Of a stretch of 64,000 nucleotides of DNA, positions 53,445 to 62,369 are shown one piece after another; position 1 is the first letter of the stretch; each line of letters starts with the position of its first letter. Both the position numbers and the translations under genes were made by a program. A model generated the notes under the pieces. That model was not told where the DNA came from, ran no database searches, and saw only the letters and a list, made by a program, of their open reading frames with translations. The DNA comes from DASXKD01 sp963734725 (lineage in GTDB: Bacteria > Actinomycetota > Actinomycetes > Streptosporangiales > Streptosporangiaceae): NCBI GenBank assembly GCA_963734725.1, contig CAVTIX010000014.1:62001-126000 (forward strand). Direction: 5' to 3'.

Positions 53445-54278
53445 GTGAGTGCCCGGCACACACTGCTCGCGCTGCTGAGCGAGGGGCCGAAGCACGGGCC
53501 GCAGCTGCGCGAGGAGGTCGGGGCCAGGACTGGTGGGATGTGGCCGTTGAACGGGGGCCAGGTGCACGGGGCGCTGGCCCGGCTCGAGCGTGACGGGCTG
53601 GTGGACTCCGGCGGCACCCAAGCAGCGGGCCCGCGGAAGGGGTTCCGGATCACCGCCGACGGCGCCGCCGAGTTGGCCGCGTGGCTGGGCAGACCGCCCG
53701 GCTTTGCGTCCCCGCCCGATGACCAGATGACGGCGAAGCTTCTGGCTGCGCTGCGGGTGCCCGGCGCCGACGTTCATGAGGTGGTCCAGGTGCACCGCCG
53801 GTACCTGATGGAGCTGATGCAGCAGTGGACCCGGATCAAGCGGGACAAGGCCGATCACGATCTCGGCCTGGCACTGAGGATCGACGCCGAGCTGTTCCGG
53901 CTGGACTCGGTGATCAAGTGGCTCGACGCCGCCGACCGCCACCTCACCTGCGCCGCGGTCAGGCCGCCGCCCCCGCCAGTTCCGCCGACGTTGCCGCGGC
54001 TCGATGGGCGGGCGGGGGCCCCCACTGTCAGGGCGGATCACCAGAGGGCGAGCAGGGCAGCACAGGACCGTATCCGGATCTCCGACCATGACCGGGAGCA
54101 CGCCACCGCCCGGCTAAGCGACCACTTCGCCGAGGGCTGGCTCACGCGCGAGGAACTGGACGAACGGATCACGGCGGCCCTAAACGCAAGGACCGCCGGC
54201 GACCTGCGACGAGTTATGGCCGACCTTCCTGAGCCAGCACCGGCCTTGCAGCATTGGCGGCGGCCACACCGCGAATAA
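53445..54278 (+). CDS. PadR-type regulator fused to a DUF1707 domain
   Basis: A 277-residue protein. GTG 53445 fits the family start (SARHTLLALLSEGPKHGPQL). The PadR winged helix covers residues 1-75 (NGGQVHGALARLERDGLVDS), and the dimerisation helices residues 90-165. After a Pro-rich linker the last 60 residues are a DUF1707 domain: RISDHDREHATARLSDHFAE then GWLTREELDERITAALNART. DUF1707 usually sits on membrane proteins; attached to PadR it is uncommon. The neighbouring ABC exporter is the likely target. Confidence 0.85.
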   Translation: MSARHTLLALLSEGPKHGPQLREEVGARTGGMWPLNGGQVHGALARLERDGLVDSGGTQAAGPRKGFRITADGAAELAAWLGRPPGFASPPDDQMTAKLLAALRVPGADVHEVVQVHRRYLMELMQQWTRIKRDKADHDLGLALRIDAELFRLDSVIKWLDAADRHLTCAAVRPPPPPVPPTLPRLDGRAGAPTVRADHQRASRAAQDRIRISDHDREHATARLSDHFAEGWLTREELDERITAALNARTAGDLRRVMADLPEPAPALQHWRRPHRE

Positions 54279-54505
54279 CAGTCCGGGCCACCAGCCACAA
54301 CAATCCCGCGCCAGCCGATGGCACAAGGTCGTCATCGTGTCGCTTTCAGGGAATGCTCCATTGTGCGGTGGCGCCGGGGAACACCGTGTTGCGGTAGCTG
54401 GCCTGGATTACCTTCGAGCCTTTCGGCGCCTGGAATGTTACGCACCCGGCGCTGGTCGCGCCGTCCGCGCGGCCCGGAGGCACAGGTGTTCTTTCTTCGG
54501 TTCCG

Positions 54506-54688
54506 CGAGAGCGCTACAGGCGCGGACTGACCAACGCCGAGATCGCCGACCGGCTGTTCCGGTCCCCCCGCACCGTCGCCTCCCACCTGTACCGCTCCTA
54601 CCCGAAGCTCGGCATAGCAGGCCGCCACCAGCTCCATGACCTCCTCGCCCAGGCCGGCAAGGCGCCGGAGGCCGAGCCGGGGGAGTGA
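54506..54688 (+). pseudogene. LuxR-type helix-turn-helix remnant
   Basis: One plus-strand frame reads RERYRRGLTNAEIADRLFRS, PRTVASHLYRSYPKLGIAGR and HQLHDLLAQAG to a TGA at 54686. This is a complete LuxR C-terminal DNA-binding domain. No start or N-terminal sensor part is found upstream; 54279-54500 holds no related frame. It is most likely the tail of a deleted LAL- or NarL-type regulator. Confidence 0.7.
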
Positions 54689-55033
54689 CCTGATCGCCGT
54701 CGTCCGGGCGCATCAGCTTGCGGATAGCCACGTAGTCCACGGCCACCGCCCGGGCTTGTGCTCCAACAACCACCTTCTTCGGGTGAGGCATCTGACCCCG
54801 CCGGGCTGGCAGGATAGGCCTGCCTGCGTCCGGCCAGACCGGTCGCACCTGGGATTGCTGAGGCCCGCTGGCCTGGCCGATCATGTCGGTTCCGGTGGGG
54901 GAAGGACGCTGGGTTACGGGGTGACGCCCGGGCAGGGTGGACCGGCCCCTGGCGGCAGGGCAAGCTCGCCGCCACGCCGGGACTGTCCGGGGCCGCCGGC
55001 CATCACGCCATGACGTACGGGAGGGGAAGACAT
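54689..55033. other. Gene-free stretch before the aquaporin gene
   Basis: About 345 bases with no supportable gene. The right end carries GGAGGGGAAGA, the ribosome site for ATG 55034. Confidence 0.4.
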
Positions 55034-55810
55034 ATGATCCGGAAGCTCGCGGTCGAGTTCCTCGGCACGGCGATCTTGGTGTATGTGGCCTGCGGGGTGG
55101 CCACCCTGATGTTCGGCTTCAAGTTCGCCGGCGCCAGCGTGGCGGCCGGGGTGGTCGCCACTGCGCTGGCATTCGGCCTGACGCTGCTGGCGCTGGTGTA
55201 CTTCATCGGGCCGGTGTCGGGCAGTCATGTCAACCCGGCAGTCACGGCCGGGGCCCTGCTGACCGGCCGCATCAGGCTGGCCGAGGCGGGTGGCTACTGG
55301 GCCGCCCAGTTTGCGGGCGGGATCGTCGGCGCGCTCGTGCTATGGGGCACGTTCAGCTCCTCCCCCCTCTACAGCCGGACGGTCACCGGCCTAGGCGCTG
55401 ACGGCTATGGCCGCCTGTCGATGATCCGCATCGGCGTCGGCGGCGCCTTGGTCATCGAGGTCATCTTGACGGCCATCTTCGTCTTCATCGTCTTGCGGGT
55501 GACCTCTGCGACGGCCAACGCAGCAACGGCGGCCATCGCCATCGGGCTGACGCTGACCGTCGTCCATCTCGTCGGCATCCCTATCACCGGGACCTCGGTG
55601 AATCCGGCCCGCAGCCTCGGCCCGGCCCTGGTCGTCGGCGGCACAGCCCTGAGCCAGGTGTGGTTGTTTATCGTGGCGCCTCTTGCAGGAGGCGTGCTCG
55701 CGGCCGGACTGCACCGGCTGCTCTACCGCGAGGAGGGCATCCAGCTGGCCGCTGAAGCCCAGCAACCCGACCAGGAAGCCCAGCAACCCGGCCAGGCTGC
55801 CGCTTCGTAA
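55034..55810 (+). CDS. MIP-family channel, aquaporin-like
   Basis: A 258-residue protein from ATG 55034. Six membrane helices and two half-helices with the NPA signatures: GSHVNPAVTAGALL near residue 68 and GTSVNPARSLGPALV near 189. The start FLGTAILVYVACGVATL and the Arg after the second NPA fit water-specific aquaporins more than glycerol facilitators, but this is not certain. The C-terminal 25 residues are a soluble tail with two QQP repeats. Confidence 0.9.
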   Translation: MIRKLAVEFLGTAILVYVACGVATLMFGFKFAGASVAAGVVATALAFGLTLLALVYFIGPVSGSHVNPAVTAGALLTGRIRLAEAGGYWAAQFAGGIVGALVLWGTFSSSPLYSRTVTGLGADGYGRLSMIRIGVGGALVIEVILTAIFVFIVLRVTSATANAATAAIAIGLTLTVVHLVGIPITGTSVNPARSLGPALVVGGTALSQVWLFIVAPLAGGVLAAGLHRLLYREEGIQLAAEAQQPDQEAQQPGQAAAS

Positions 55811-55859
55811 CCCACTGTTAGCCGCCTCACCTGGCCTTGCCGCTCAGTAGGCTGAGGGC

Positions 55860-56468
55860 TTGACCGCTACCATCCGCCGCTACCGTGACAGCGACCGGGC
55901 CGCCGTGTACGAGGTCTGTGTGGAGACCGCGGGCGCGGGCCGGGGCGTGCGCGGCCGGTACAGCACCGATGACCTGGTCCCCGATATCGTGGCTGGGCCT
56001 TACCTGTTCCTAGAACCCGAGCACGCCTACGTGCTGGACAATGGCGAGCGCGCCGTCGGCTACGTGATCGGCACGGCCAGCACCCCGGACTTCGTGGCCG
56101 CGTATCAGCAACGGTGGCTGCCGCGGCTGCGGGCCCGGTACCAGCCGCTGTCGGGCCTGCCGGCGACCGAGGAGGAGCACCGGCTCGATGTGATGTTCCA
56201 CCCGGAGCGCTGGCTGCTGCCTGAGCTGGCGGCGCACCCGGCGCACCTGCACATCAACCTGCTGGCCGGTTACCGGGGGGCCGGTCACGGGCGGGAGCTG
56301 ATCCGCACGTTCCTGGCCTCGGTGGCAGCCGCTGGGGCGGCGTCGTGCTATCTCGGCGTCCGCCCGGAGAACGTGCAGGCCAGGCGCTTTTACGCGAGGC
56401 TCGGCTGGCGCCCGGTGGAGGTCTGCGGCGCGGCGCCCGGGACCTACCTTGTCCACCCGACCGGCTAG
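55860..56468 (+). CDS. GNAT-family N-acetyltransferase
   Basis: A 202-residue protein starting at TTG 55860. GNAT pattern: TIRRYRDSDRAAVYEVCVET, AYVLDNGERAVGYVIGTA, then the acetyl-CoA loop LLAGYRGAGHGRELIRTFLA and LGVRPENVQARRFYARLGWR at the end. The whole-length match is to the acetyltransferases related to the C-terminal part of eukaryotic O-GlcNAcase. The acceptor is unknown. Confidence 0.85.
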   Translation: MTATIRRYRDSDRAAVYEVCVETAGAGRGVRGRYSTDDLVPDIVAGPYLFLEPEHAYVLDNGERAVGYVIGTASTPDFVAAYQQRWLPRLRARYQPLSGLPATEEEHRLDVMFHPERWLLPELAAHPAHLHINLLAGYRGAGHGRELIRTFLASVAAAGAASCYLGVRPENVQARRFYARLGWRPVEVCGAAPGTYLVHPTG

Positions 56469-56509
56469 CACGCAGCTTAAGATGCCCGTCTGGGCTTCCC
56501 AATTCCTTG

Positions 56510-57184
56510 TCACTCTTCCCCCGGGACCCCATAGCCCGGGGCGGCTGTGGGGTCGAGGGCGCGCTGCAGGTAGGCGGCTTCCTGCGGCCGCCAGACCGCC
56601 CACAGGCGCGCCAGTTGGGTGATCGGGTCGTCGTGCCAGTCGATTCGCAGATCGGTGACGGGCCAGGTGACCTTGTCAGTGACCAGTAGCCCGCCCGAGC
56701 GCACCGGCCCCTCCTCGCCGCCTGCTGCCGCACCGGCGCGCAAGGCGCCGAGGAGCCGGTCGGCGAGGTGGTCCTGAGGGCGCTGCCCGAAGGCGTGCAC
56801 CATGGCCACGGTGACTTTCTCGTCGGCCAGCAGGTTGCCGGCCGCGAGGCAGTCCTTTCCACTGCTGCTGCTATGCCTGCCCAGCGTGCGGGCGCCGGAG
56901 TAGGAAGCTGCCCGCCCTGCCGCGTCGATGACAGCGAGCTGGCGGTACTCGGCAAAAGAGGCCCTCGCTATCACCTCGTTCAGTGCGCCGGCGGCCGACC
57001 GCCGGTGTTCCATGAGGTCGAGGACCCGCGGCCCCAGGGAGGGATCGGTGACGTTCTGGGTGGCCACAGCGCCCACGCCGCTGCGCGCCCAGGCGCAGCG
57101 CGCAGCTACGGCAGGACTGGAGGAGGTCACCACGAGGCCGAGCATCCCGGTCCGAGAGCAGCGGCCCACCAGCGAGAACGTCAT
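56510..57184 (-). CDS. DUF1028-family protein
   Basis: A 224-residue protein from ATG 57184; the start overlaps the ridA stop (ATGA). The family pattern is complete: TFSLVGRCSRTGMLGLVVTS, then AVAARCAWARSGVGAVATQN, GARTLGRHSSSSGKDCLAAGN and LAARLWAVWRPQE-like end (QLARLWAVWRPQE). DUF1028 proteins have an N-terminal-nucleophile-hydrolase look and often accompany catabolic operons. Last gene of the operon. Confidence 0.85.
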   Translation of the reverse strand: MTFSLVGRCSRTGMLGLVVTSSSPAVAARCAWARSGVGAVATQNVTDPSLGPRVLDLMEHRRSAAGALNEVIARASFAEYRQLAVIDAAGRAASYSGARTLGRHSSSSGKDCLAAGNLLADEKVTVAMVHAFGQRPQDHLADRLLGALRAGAAAGGEEGPVRSGGLLVTDKVTWPVTDLRIDWHDDPITQLARLWAVWRPQEAAYLQRALDPTAAPGYGVPGEE

Positions 57185-57609
57185 GGCTTCACCGCGACCG
57201 CGGTCACCTCGACCAGCCACTCCGGCCGGGCGAGCGCCTGGACGACCAGGCCGGTGAAGCAGGGATGCACTCCCTTCAACCGCTCGCCGAGCACGCGGTA
57301 GACCGCCTCGCGGTGGCGGATGTCGGTCAGGTAGACGTCGCAGGTGACGACGTGGTCCAGTTTCGCGCCCGCCTCGCCGAGGAGAAGCTCTATGTTGTCC
57401 ATGACCTTGCGGGCCTGGCCGGCCGGGTTTCCGATAGCAACCGACTCGCGGGTCTCCAGGTCCTGGGCCACCTGCCCACGGAGATACACGGTGTGGCCGG
57501 CCACGACCGCCTGGCAGAGATCATTGGAGAGGCGCTGCTCAGGATAGGTATCGGCGGTATTGAATGGGCGGATCCTGCGGTGCCCGCCGACGATGACCGA
57601 CTCGATCAC
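57181..57609 (-). CDS. RidA-family (YjgF/UK114) protein
   Basis: A 142-residue protein from GTG 57609 with AAGGAGG upstream, one base behind the hpaB stop. It has RPFNTADTYPEQRLSNDLCQAVVAGHTVYLRG at the start, DNIELLLGEAGAKLDHVVTC and RPEWLVEVTAVAV at the end. The Arg of the active site is not obvious at its usual place, so it may not be a classical imine deaminase. Within catabolic operons such proteins remove reactive enamine/imine or amino-acrylate side products. Confidence 0.85.
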   Translation of the reverse strand: MIESVIVGGHRRIRPFNTADTYPEQRLSNDLCQAVVAGHTVYLRGQVAQDLETRESVAIGNPAGQARKVMDNIELLLGEAGAKLDHVVTCDVYLTDIRHREAVYRVLGERLKGVHPCFTGLVVQALARPEWLVEVTAVAVKP

Positions 57610-57610
57610 C

Positions 57611-57937
57611 TCAGTGCCTCCTTCCTGGCGGCGCTAGGCCCTCGAGGCCTGCGGACTTCGCCATCCGTTCCACGGCCGGCCCGAAGTCGTAATTGTTGTA
57701 GACCGCAAGCAGGTGTGAGAACGGCGGCGACTGGGCGAAGAGCTGGAAGGTCAGCCGGTGGCCCGCGTAGTCGGAGTTGAGCAGGTCACGGGCGTAGGCA
57801 AGCATCTTGCGCCGGTCCTCGGCCTCGATGTCGCCCACCCTGAAGTACTTCGACAGCCAGTCCCGCGGGCCGGGCGCCCGGAACGTCGCCGCGCTGGGCA
57901 CCAGGCTGACCTGACAGCCGCACAGGTCGCGGACTAG
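57611..57937 (-). pseudogene. hpaB: hpaB-like gene, 3' part cut off by IS982
   Basis: The last 107 codons of the flavin-dependent monooxygenase: HLVRDLCGCQVSLVPSAATF, GPRDWLSKYFRVGDIEAEDR, FQLFAQSPPFSHLLAVYNNY. It continues the 5' part at 58939-60073 across the insertion. Joining the two with one copy of CTAG gives exactly 486 codons with stop. As it stands this part has no start of its own at a sensible place. Confidence 0.85.
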
Positions 57938-58938
57938 ATGGATGATTCCGGGAGGTGCGGCTACTTTCAGTGGTCGTAGGCGATGAGTGATCGCATGATC
58001 TCCTGATCGGTCTTGTCGTTGTGCCAGATCGCGGCGGTCAGCGCAAGGATGCGTGCCAGCACGCGAACCGTGATGCCCGCGGGCGTGCGTCCGCCGTGCT
58101 TTTCCAGGTCAAGCTGGCCTTTCAAAGTCCAGTTCACCGACTCGATGACCTGGCGCAGCGGCTTGAGGAACTGCTGGCCCGCACGCCTGGCCTCGCCCTT
58201 GCGGACCGGCCGGAGCAGGGTCAGCTCACGCTCGGTGAGCTCGTCTTCGAAGGCGCGGCCGAAGTAGTTCTTGTCCCCGATCACGGTCTGCCCCGGGCGG
58301 GCGTTCACGATATCGGCCGCGTTGTCGAGCATGCCCAGCAAGACCTCGCGCTCGTCGGCCTTGGCGCCGGCCAGGGCGAACATGACCGGCAGCCCGTGCA
58401 GCGTGCAGACCAGGTGCAGGCGCAGCCCCCAGAAGTACCGGGAGTGACTGGCGCAGTACCCGTACTCCGCCCATCCCGCCGCGTCACTGCGCGTCACGGT
58501 CTCGCGGGAGCAACCGCACGGCACCGGCGTGGAATCCACCACCCACACGTCATCGCTCCACAGCGACGTATCCATCGCGAGCATCCGGATAACCCGGATG
58601 AACAGGAAGAACGACTTCCGCATGCGCTTGTTGTACCCGGACTGCCCGATCCGCCGCGGGAACATCCCCGTGAGGTCCTTATTCACATACCGTAGCCACC
58701 GGTGCTCAGACCTGAAGCCAAGAAGGGCGGACATCACCGCCATAGTCACCAGCTCGGCGTCACTGAGCGTAGGCGGAATGCCGCCTTCCGGGCGGGCCGG
58801 CGCGAGATCGGGCCAGTCCTTCAGCATGTCATCGATCTTGACGTACAGTGCAGTCGCGAGAGTCTCGATGTCATTGTTCACACCAAGATCATGGGGACTC
58901 TCGCTTCCTCATGCCGGCCATAGCCTGGAATCACTCAT
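57938..58938 (-). mobile_element. IS982-family insertion sequence in hpaB
   Basis: 1001 bp with imperfect inverted ends: ATGGATGATTCCGGG at 57938-57952 and ATGAGTGATTCCAGG on the other strand from 58938. It is flanked by a direct CTAG (57934-57937 and 58939-58942), taken as the target duplication. Length is typical for IS982. Confidence 0.8.
57967..58881 (-). CDS. IS982-family transposase
   Basis: A 304-residue transposase. Landmarks: PPTLSDAELVTMAVMSALLG, SEHRWLRYVNKDLTGMFP, the DDE blocks DVWVVDSTPVPCG (first Asp) and VIGDKNYFGRAFEDELTERE (second Asp), and RQVIESVNWTLKGQLDLEKH with the Glu. The Y-x-x-S-H-S-R-Y-F-W-G stretch is typical of the group. Intact, with a normal start at ATG 58881, so probably active. 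Confidence 0.92.
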   Translation of the reverse strand: MNNDIETLATALYVKIDDMLKDWPDLAPARPEGGIPPTLSDAELVTMAVMSALLGFRSEHRWLRYVNKDLTGMFPRRIGQSGYNKRMRKSFFLFIRVIRMLAMDTSLWSDDVWVVDSTPVPCGCSRETVTRSDAAGWAEYGYCASHSRYFWGLRLHLVCTLHGLPVMFALAGAKADEREVLLGMLDNAADIVNARPGQTVIGDKNYFGRAFEDELTERELTLLRPVRKGEARRAGQQFLKPLRQVIESVNWTLKGQLDLEKHGGRTPAGITVRVLARILALTAAIWHNDKTDQEIMRSLIAYDH

Positions 58939-60073
58939 CTAGGTGCATCATGGCCGGCAGCTGCGAGCACGCGTGCACCCGCCCGGTGTAGAGCAGCGCC
59001 TGGTTGGGCATCAGCAGGCCGCCTTGACTTTCCTCGGCCAGCTCGACCGACGCGGCGAGGTGCGCAGCGATGCCCTCGCGGTAGCACGCGAGCTGCGCGA
59101 TCTTTTCCCGCACGCCCTGGTGCATCTTCACCCCGGTCTGCTGCGCGTTGGCGTAGGCGAAGCCGAGCAGCAGGTCAGCCAGGCGCAGGTGCCGGTGGAC
59201 GAACGCGTACATGCTGTAACGGTGCAGCGTCGCACGGATGTAGGCGGCGGCCCGGGTGTGCCGGTAGAACAGGATGTTCTCCCAGGGGATCTCCACGTCG
59301 TCAAAGACGATCATGGTGTCGACTTCGTCGAAGCGGTTGCTGAGCGGGTAGTCCTCCGGGTCCAGGCCGGCGAAGCCGGAACGGCAGATGTGCCGGATGC
59401 CGGGCGCTCCCATATCGGCGATGAAGCCGACGGCGTAATCCGAGAGGGTGTCGTTGCCCCAGTCGCCGATGGTGGGCTTGACGAAGGCCTGATTGGCGTA
59501 GGCGGCCGCGGTCTCGAACTTGGCGCCGCGGACCACGATGCCGTTGTCTGTCTCGCGGACGACGTGCAGCAGCACGTCGGGATCCTGCTCACGCGGATGC
59601 CTGCTGCGGTCCCCCTTGGGGTCGGTGTTGGCGGAGACGTGGAAGGGATCGAGCAGCGCGGCTCTGCGCACGTGGTTGCGGATGTTCGCGGAGAAGCTTG
59701 GATCGATCTCGTTGAGCACCTCTTGGCCGTCATAGAGGGACCACATCTCGCCGACGGTCTCATCGCCGACGCGGGTGACTACGCCACCGGCCTCGTCGAG
59801 GACGGTTTCGACGGCTGCGTGTTTGGCGCGCCAGTCCTGCTTGGTCTTCGGCGGCTTGCCGCCGATCGCGCAGGTCTCGCCGGTCTCATCGTCCACGTAC
59901 GTCATGGCCGCGGCGGTCCCGGGCTGGTGTGCCAAGTCGTAGATCCGCGCCCGCACGTCGACGATCGGCTTGAACGCCGGGTGGGTGGTGACGTCCTTGA
60001 CCTGCTCGCCATCGATCCACACCTCGCGGCCGTCCGCCAGCGACTGCCGGTACTGTTCGCCGGTCCTGATCAT
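58939..60073 (-). pseudogene. hpaB: hpaB-like 4-hydroxyphenylacetate 3-monooxygenase, 5' part
   Basis: Starts at ATG 60073 after GAGGGA. Family marks: RTGEQYRQSLADGREVWIDG, GIVVRGAKFETAAAYANQAF, IVFDDVEIPWENILFYRH, QGVREKIAQLACYREGIAAH and NQALLYTGRVHACSQLPAMM just before the insertion. These flavin-dependent enzymes hydroxylate phenols using reduced FAD from a separate reductase, but relatives act on other ring compounds. The insertion adds a short tail and stop, removing the C-terminal quarter, so the product should be inactive. It lies 34 bases behind the flavoenzyme gene in the same operon. Confidence 0.88.
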
Positions 60074-60107
60074 GATGCTTCCCTCGCGTTGGTAGTGGGC
60101 GCGGCTC

Positions 60108-62201
60108 TCATACCGGATCCGCATAGAGCTGGGTGACCTCGCGCCGGAAGGGCACGACGTCATTCCCGGGCAACTCGGCGTCGAACTCTTCGGCGTAGCG
60201 GCGGCCAGACCAGACAGCGGCAGCGATGGTGCCCGGGGCCCACGCGTCGCCGATAGCGCGAACCGAGGCGATCAGGCCCTGCTCCTTGCGGGCCAGCAGC
60301 TGCTGATAGAGATCTTCGCTGGGCAGCCTCGCGGTCACCATGACCACGCTGTCCGCCGCGGCCTCGGTCAGCTGGCCGGTGTAAGTGCTGGCCAGCGTCA
60401 CCTGGCCGGCGCCGACCGCAGTGAGCGCGGCGCTGGTGCGGAGCGTGACGCCGGCGAGGATCAGCCGGCGCTGGATCTTGTCAACCTCCAGCGTGTTGAC
60501 GGTCCAGGCCGACACCTGGGCGGCGGGCGTCACGATCTCGACTTCGAAGCCCTCGCTGCGCAGCAGTTCCGCGACGACGCCGCCCAGGTAGTAATGGTCG
60601 TCGTCGTACACGACCACGCGGGCGCCCGAGGGCCGTGCCCCGGCCATGATGTCGTCGGGGGTGAGCACGTCGGCGCCGGCCTGGACGGGGATCGGCTGGA
60701 TGTGCCAGCGGGCGACGCCATCACGCCGCCACGTCGCGCCGGTGGCGACGGCGACGTGCTGGAACTCGAACTCGACGACGTCGTCGGCGCTCATCCCGCT
60801 CTCGCGGTAGACCTCGACGTTGGGCATCGTCCCGATCGCCTGCTGGCGGTAGTCCAGCACCCGCGCCCAGGCGGACAAGCCGGGCAGCCTCGACTCCCGG
60901 GCAACGCGGCCGCCAAGGTCGCGCGTGGCCTCCGCGAGCACGACGTCGTAACCCCGCACCCCCAGGGCCCGCGCCGCCTCAAGCCCGGCCGGCCCGGCGC
61001 CGACGACGAGGATCCGTGAGTCGGAGTCGCGCGCCCGGATCGACTCAGGGTGCCAGCCCCGGCGGAACTCCTCGCCCATGCTCGGGTTCTGCGTGCACCG
61101 GATCGGCGACATGGTGAAGTCGCCGGAGACGCAGATGTTGCAGCCGATGCATTCGCGGATCGTCTCCGGCCTGCCGGTGCGGATCTTCTCGGGCAGGAAC
61201 GGGTCGGCGATCGAGGGCCGCGCGGCGCCGATGAGGTCGAGGACGCCGGCCTTCACCTGGTGGACCATGGTGTCCGGCGATGTGAACCGGCCGACGCCGA
61301 CGACAGGCTTGGTGGTCAGTTGCTTCAGCCCCAGGATGTGCTGCTCCTGCTCGCCTTCCGGGCCGAAGCGGGAGGTGTTGGAGTCGGCCTCCCACGTGCC
61401 CAGCACGAAGTCCCACAGGTCTGGCAGCTCGCCGAGCTCGCCGAGGATGTCCGCTATGTCACCGCGGCTCAGGCCCGCGTCACCGAGCCCTTCCTCCACG
61501 CTGATCCGGCAGGCCACGGCAACGCGGCCGCCGGCGGCTTCCTGGGCGTCCTCGAGAATCTCACGCAGCAGCCGCATCCGGTTGCGGGGGTTGCCGCCGT
61601 ACTCGTCGGTGCGATGGTTGAAACGCGGCGAGAGGAAGTGCTCGATTCCGCCGAAGGAGTGCCCGGCGTACACGTAGACGAGGTCGTAACCGGCCTTCAT
61701 CGAGCGGATCACCGCGTTGCGGTGCCACCGGCGCAAATCGGCGATGTCTTGCTTGCTCATCATCCGCGCCTGGACCGGGTCGCAGCCGTAGCTGGTCACC
61801 GGCAGGTGATGTGGCCCCATCGGGGTCTCCCGGCTGTAGAGGTTCGGCGCGTTCAGCCCGTTGTGGCACAGTTCGATCGCAGCCAGAGCGCCGCCGTCAT
61901 GGATCGCGGCGGCGATCAGCGACAGCGCCGGGAGATCTCTGTCGTCCCAGATCCGCAGTTCGATGAACGGCGTGATGTCCGAGGTCGGGTGGATCTCAAC
62001 CTGCTCGGTGGACACGACCGCCCAGCCGCCCTCGGCCTTGACCTTGCGCATCGCGGCCTGGGCGCTCGGGTCGCGGTAGCCCATGCCATTGCAGTGCGGC
62101 ACCTGGAAGAACCGGTTCTTGGTGACCAGCGGGCCGATGGCGACCGGTTCGAAGAGGATGTCGTAGGGCGCCGGCGGCAAGCTCGTCTCGGAGCCGGGCA
62201 T
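60108..62201 (-). CDS. Iron-sulfur flavoenzyme of the trimethylamine/dimethylamine dehydrogenase type
   Basis: A 697-residue protein from ATG 62201 (GAGGAG upstream). Domain 1 is an old-yellow-enzyme FMN barrel: FEPVAIGPLVTKNRFFQVPH, then HNGLNAPNLYSRETPMG and YVYAGHSFGGIEHFLS. The 4Fe-4S loop is ECIGCNICVSGDFTMSPIRC, near residues 348-367. The ADP/FAD domains follow, with ILVVGAGPAGLEAARALG. Relatives oxidise amines (TMADH, DMADH, histamine dehydrogenase) or reduce enoates. With HpaB and RidA behind it, breakdown of a nitrogen-containing aromatic compound is a reasonable guess, not more. Confidence 0.88.
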   Translation of the reverse strand: MPGSETSLPPAPYDILFEPVAIGPLVTKNRFFQVPHCNGMGYRDPSAQAAMRKVKAEGGWAVVSTEQVEIHPTSDITPFIELRIWDDRDLPALSLIAAAIHDGGALAAIELCHNGLNAPNLYSRETPMGPHHLPVTSYGCDPVQARMMSKQDIADLRRWHRNAVIRSMKAGYDLVYVYAGHSFGGIEHFLSPRFNHRTDEYGGNPRNRMRLLREILEDAQEAAGGRVAVACRISVEEGLGDAGLSRGDIADILGELGELPDLWDFVLGTWEADSNTSRFGPEGEQEQHILGLKQLTTKPVVGVGRFTSPDTMVHQVKAGVLDLIGAARPSIADPFLPEKIRTGRPETIRECIGCNICVSGDFTMSPIRCTQNPSMGEEFRRGWHPESIRARDSDSRILVVGAGPAGLEAARALGVRGYDVVLAEATRDLGGRVARESRLPGLSAWARVLDYRQQAIGTMPNVEVYRESGMSADDVVEFEFQHVAVATGATWRRDGVARWHIQPIPVQAGADVLTPDDIMAGARPSGARVVVYDDDHYYLGGVVAELLRSEGFEVEIVTPAAQVSAWTVNTLEVDKIQRRLILAGVTLRTSAALTAVGAGQVTLASTYTGQLTEAAADSVVMVTARLPSEDLYQQLLARKEQGLIASVRAIGDAWAPGTIAAAVWSGRRYAEEFDAELPGNDVVPFRREVTQLYADPV

Positions 62202-62369
62202 GGGCGCTCCTCGTTCGTGTCCGCTCACCCATGTCACCTTTCTTTGCGGTTATGAGCAAAATATTCTTGGAGCCGGGGACGTGTCCATAGACATGACCAC
62301 AGGGTTTCGCAGCAGGGGCCGTCGCAGCAGGGCGCCATCGCAGCAGGGGCCATCGGAGAAGGTGAGGGC
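62202..62369. promoter_or_regulatory. Divergent control region of the tetR and flavoenzyme genes
   Basis: 168 bases shared by two divergent starts. It contains three tandem copies of about 15 bp beginning TCGCAGCAGGG (62307-62321, 62322-62337, 62338-62352) just before the tetR ribosome site. An inverted repeat TGTC-CATA-GACA lies at 62282-62293, and an AT-rich patch AAAATATTC near 62258. The inverted repeat is the best candidate for the TetR operator. Confidence 0.5.
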
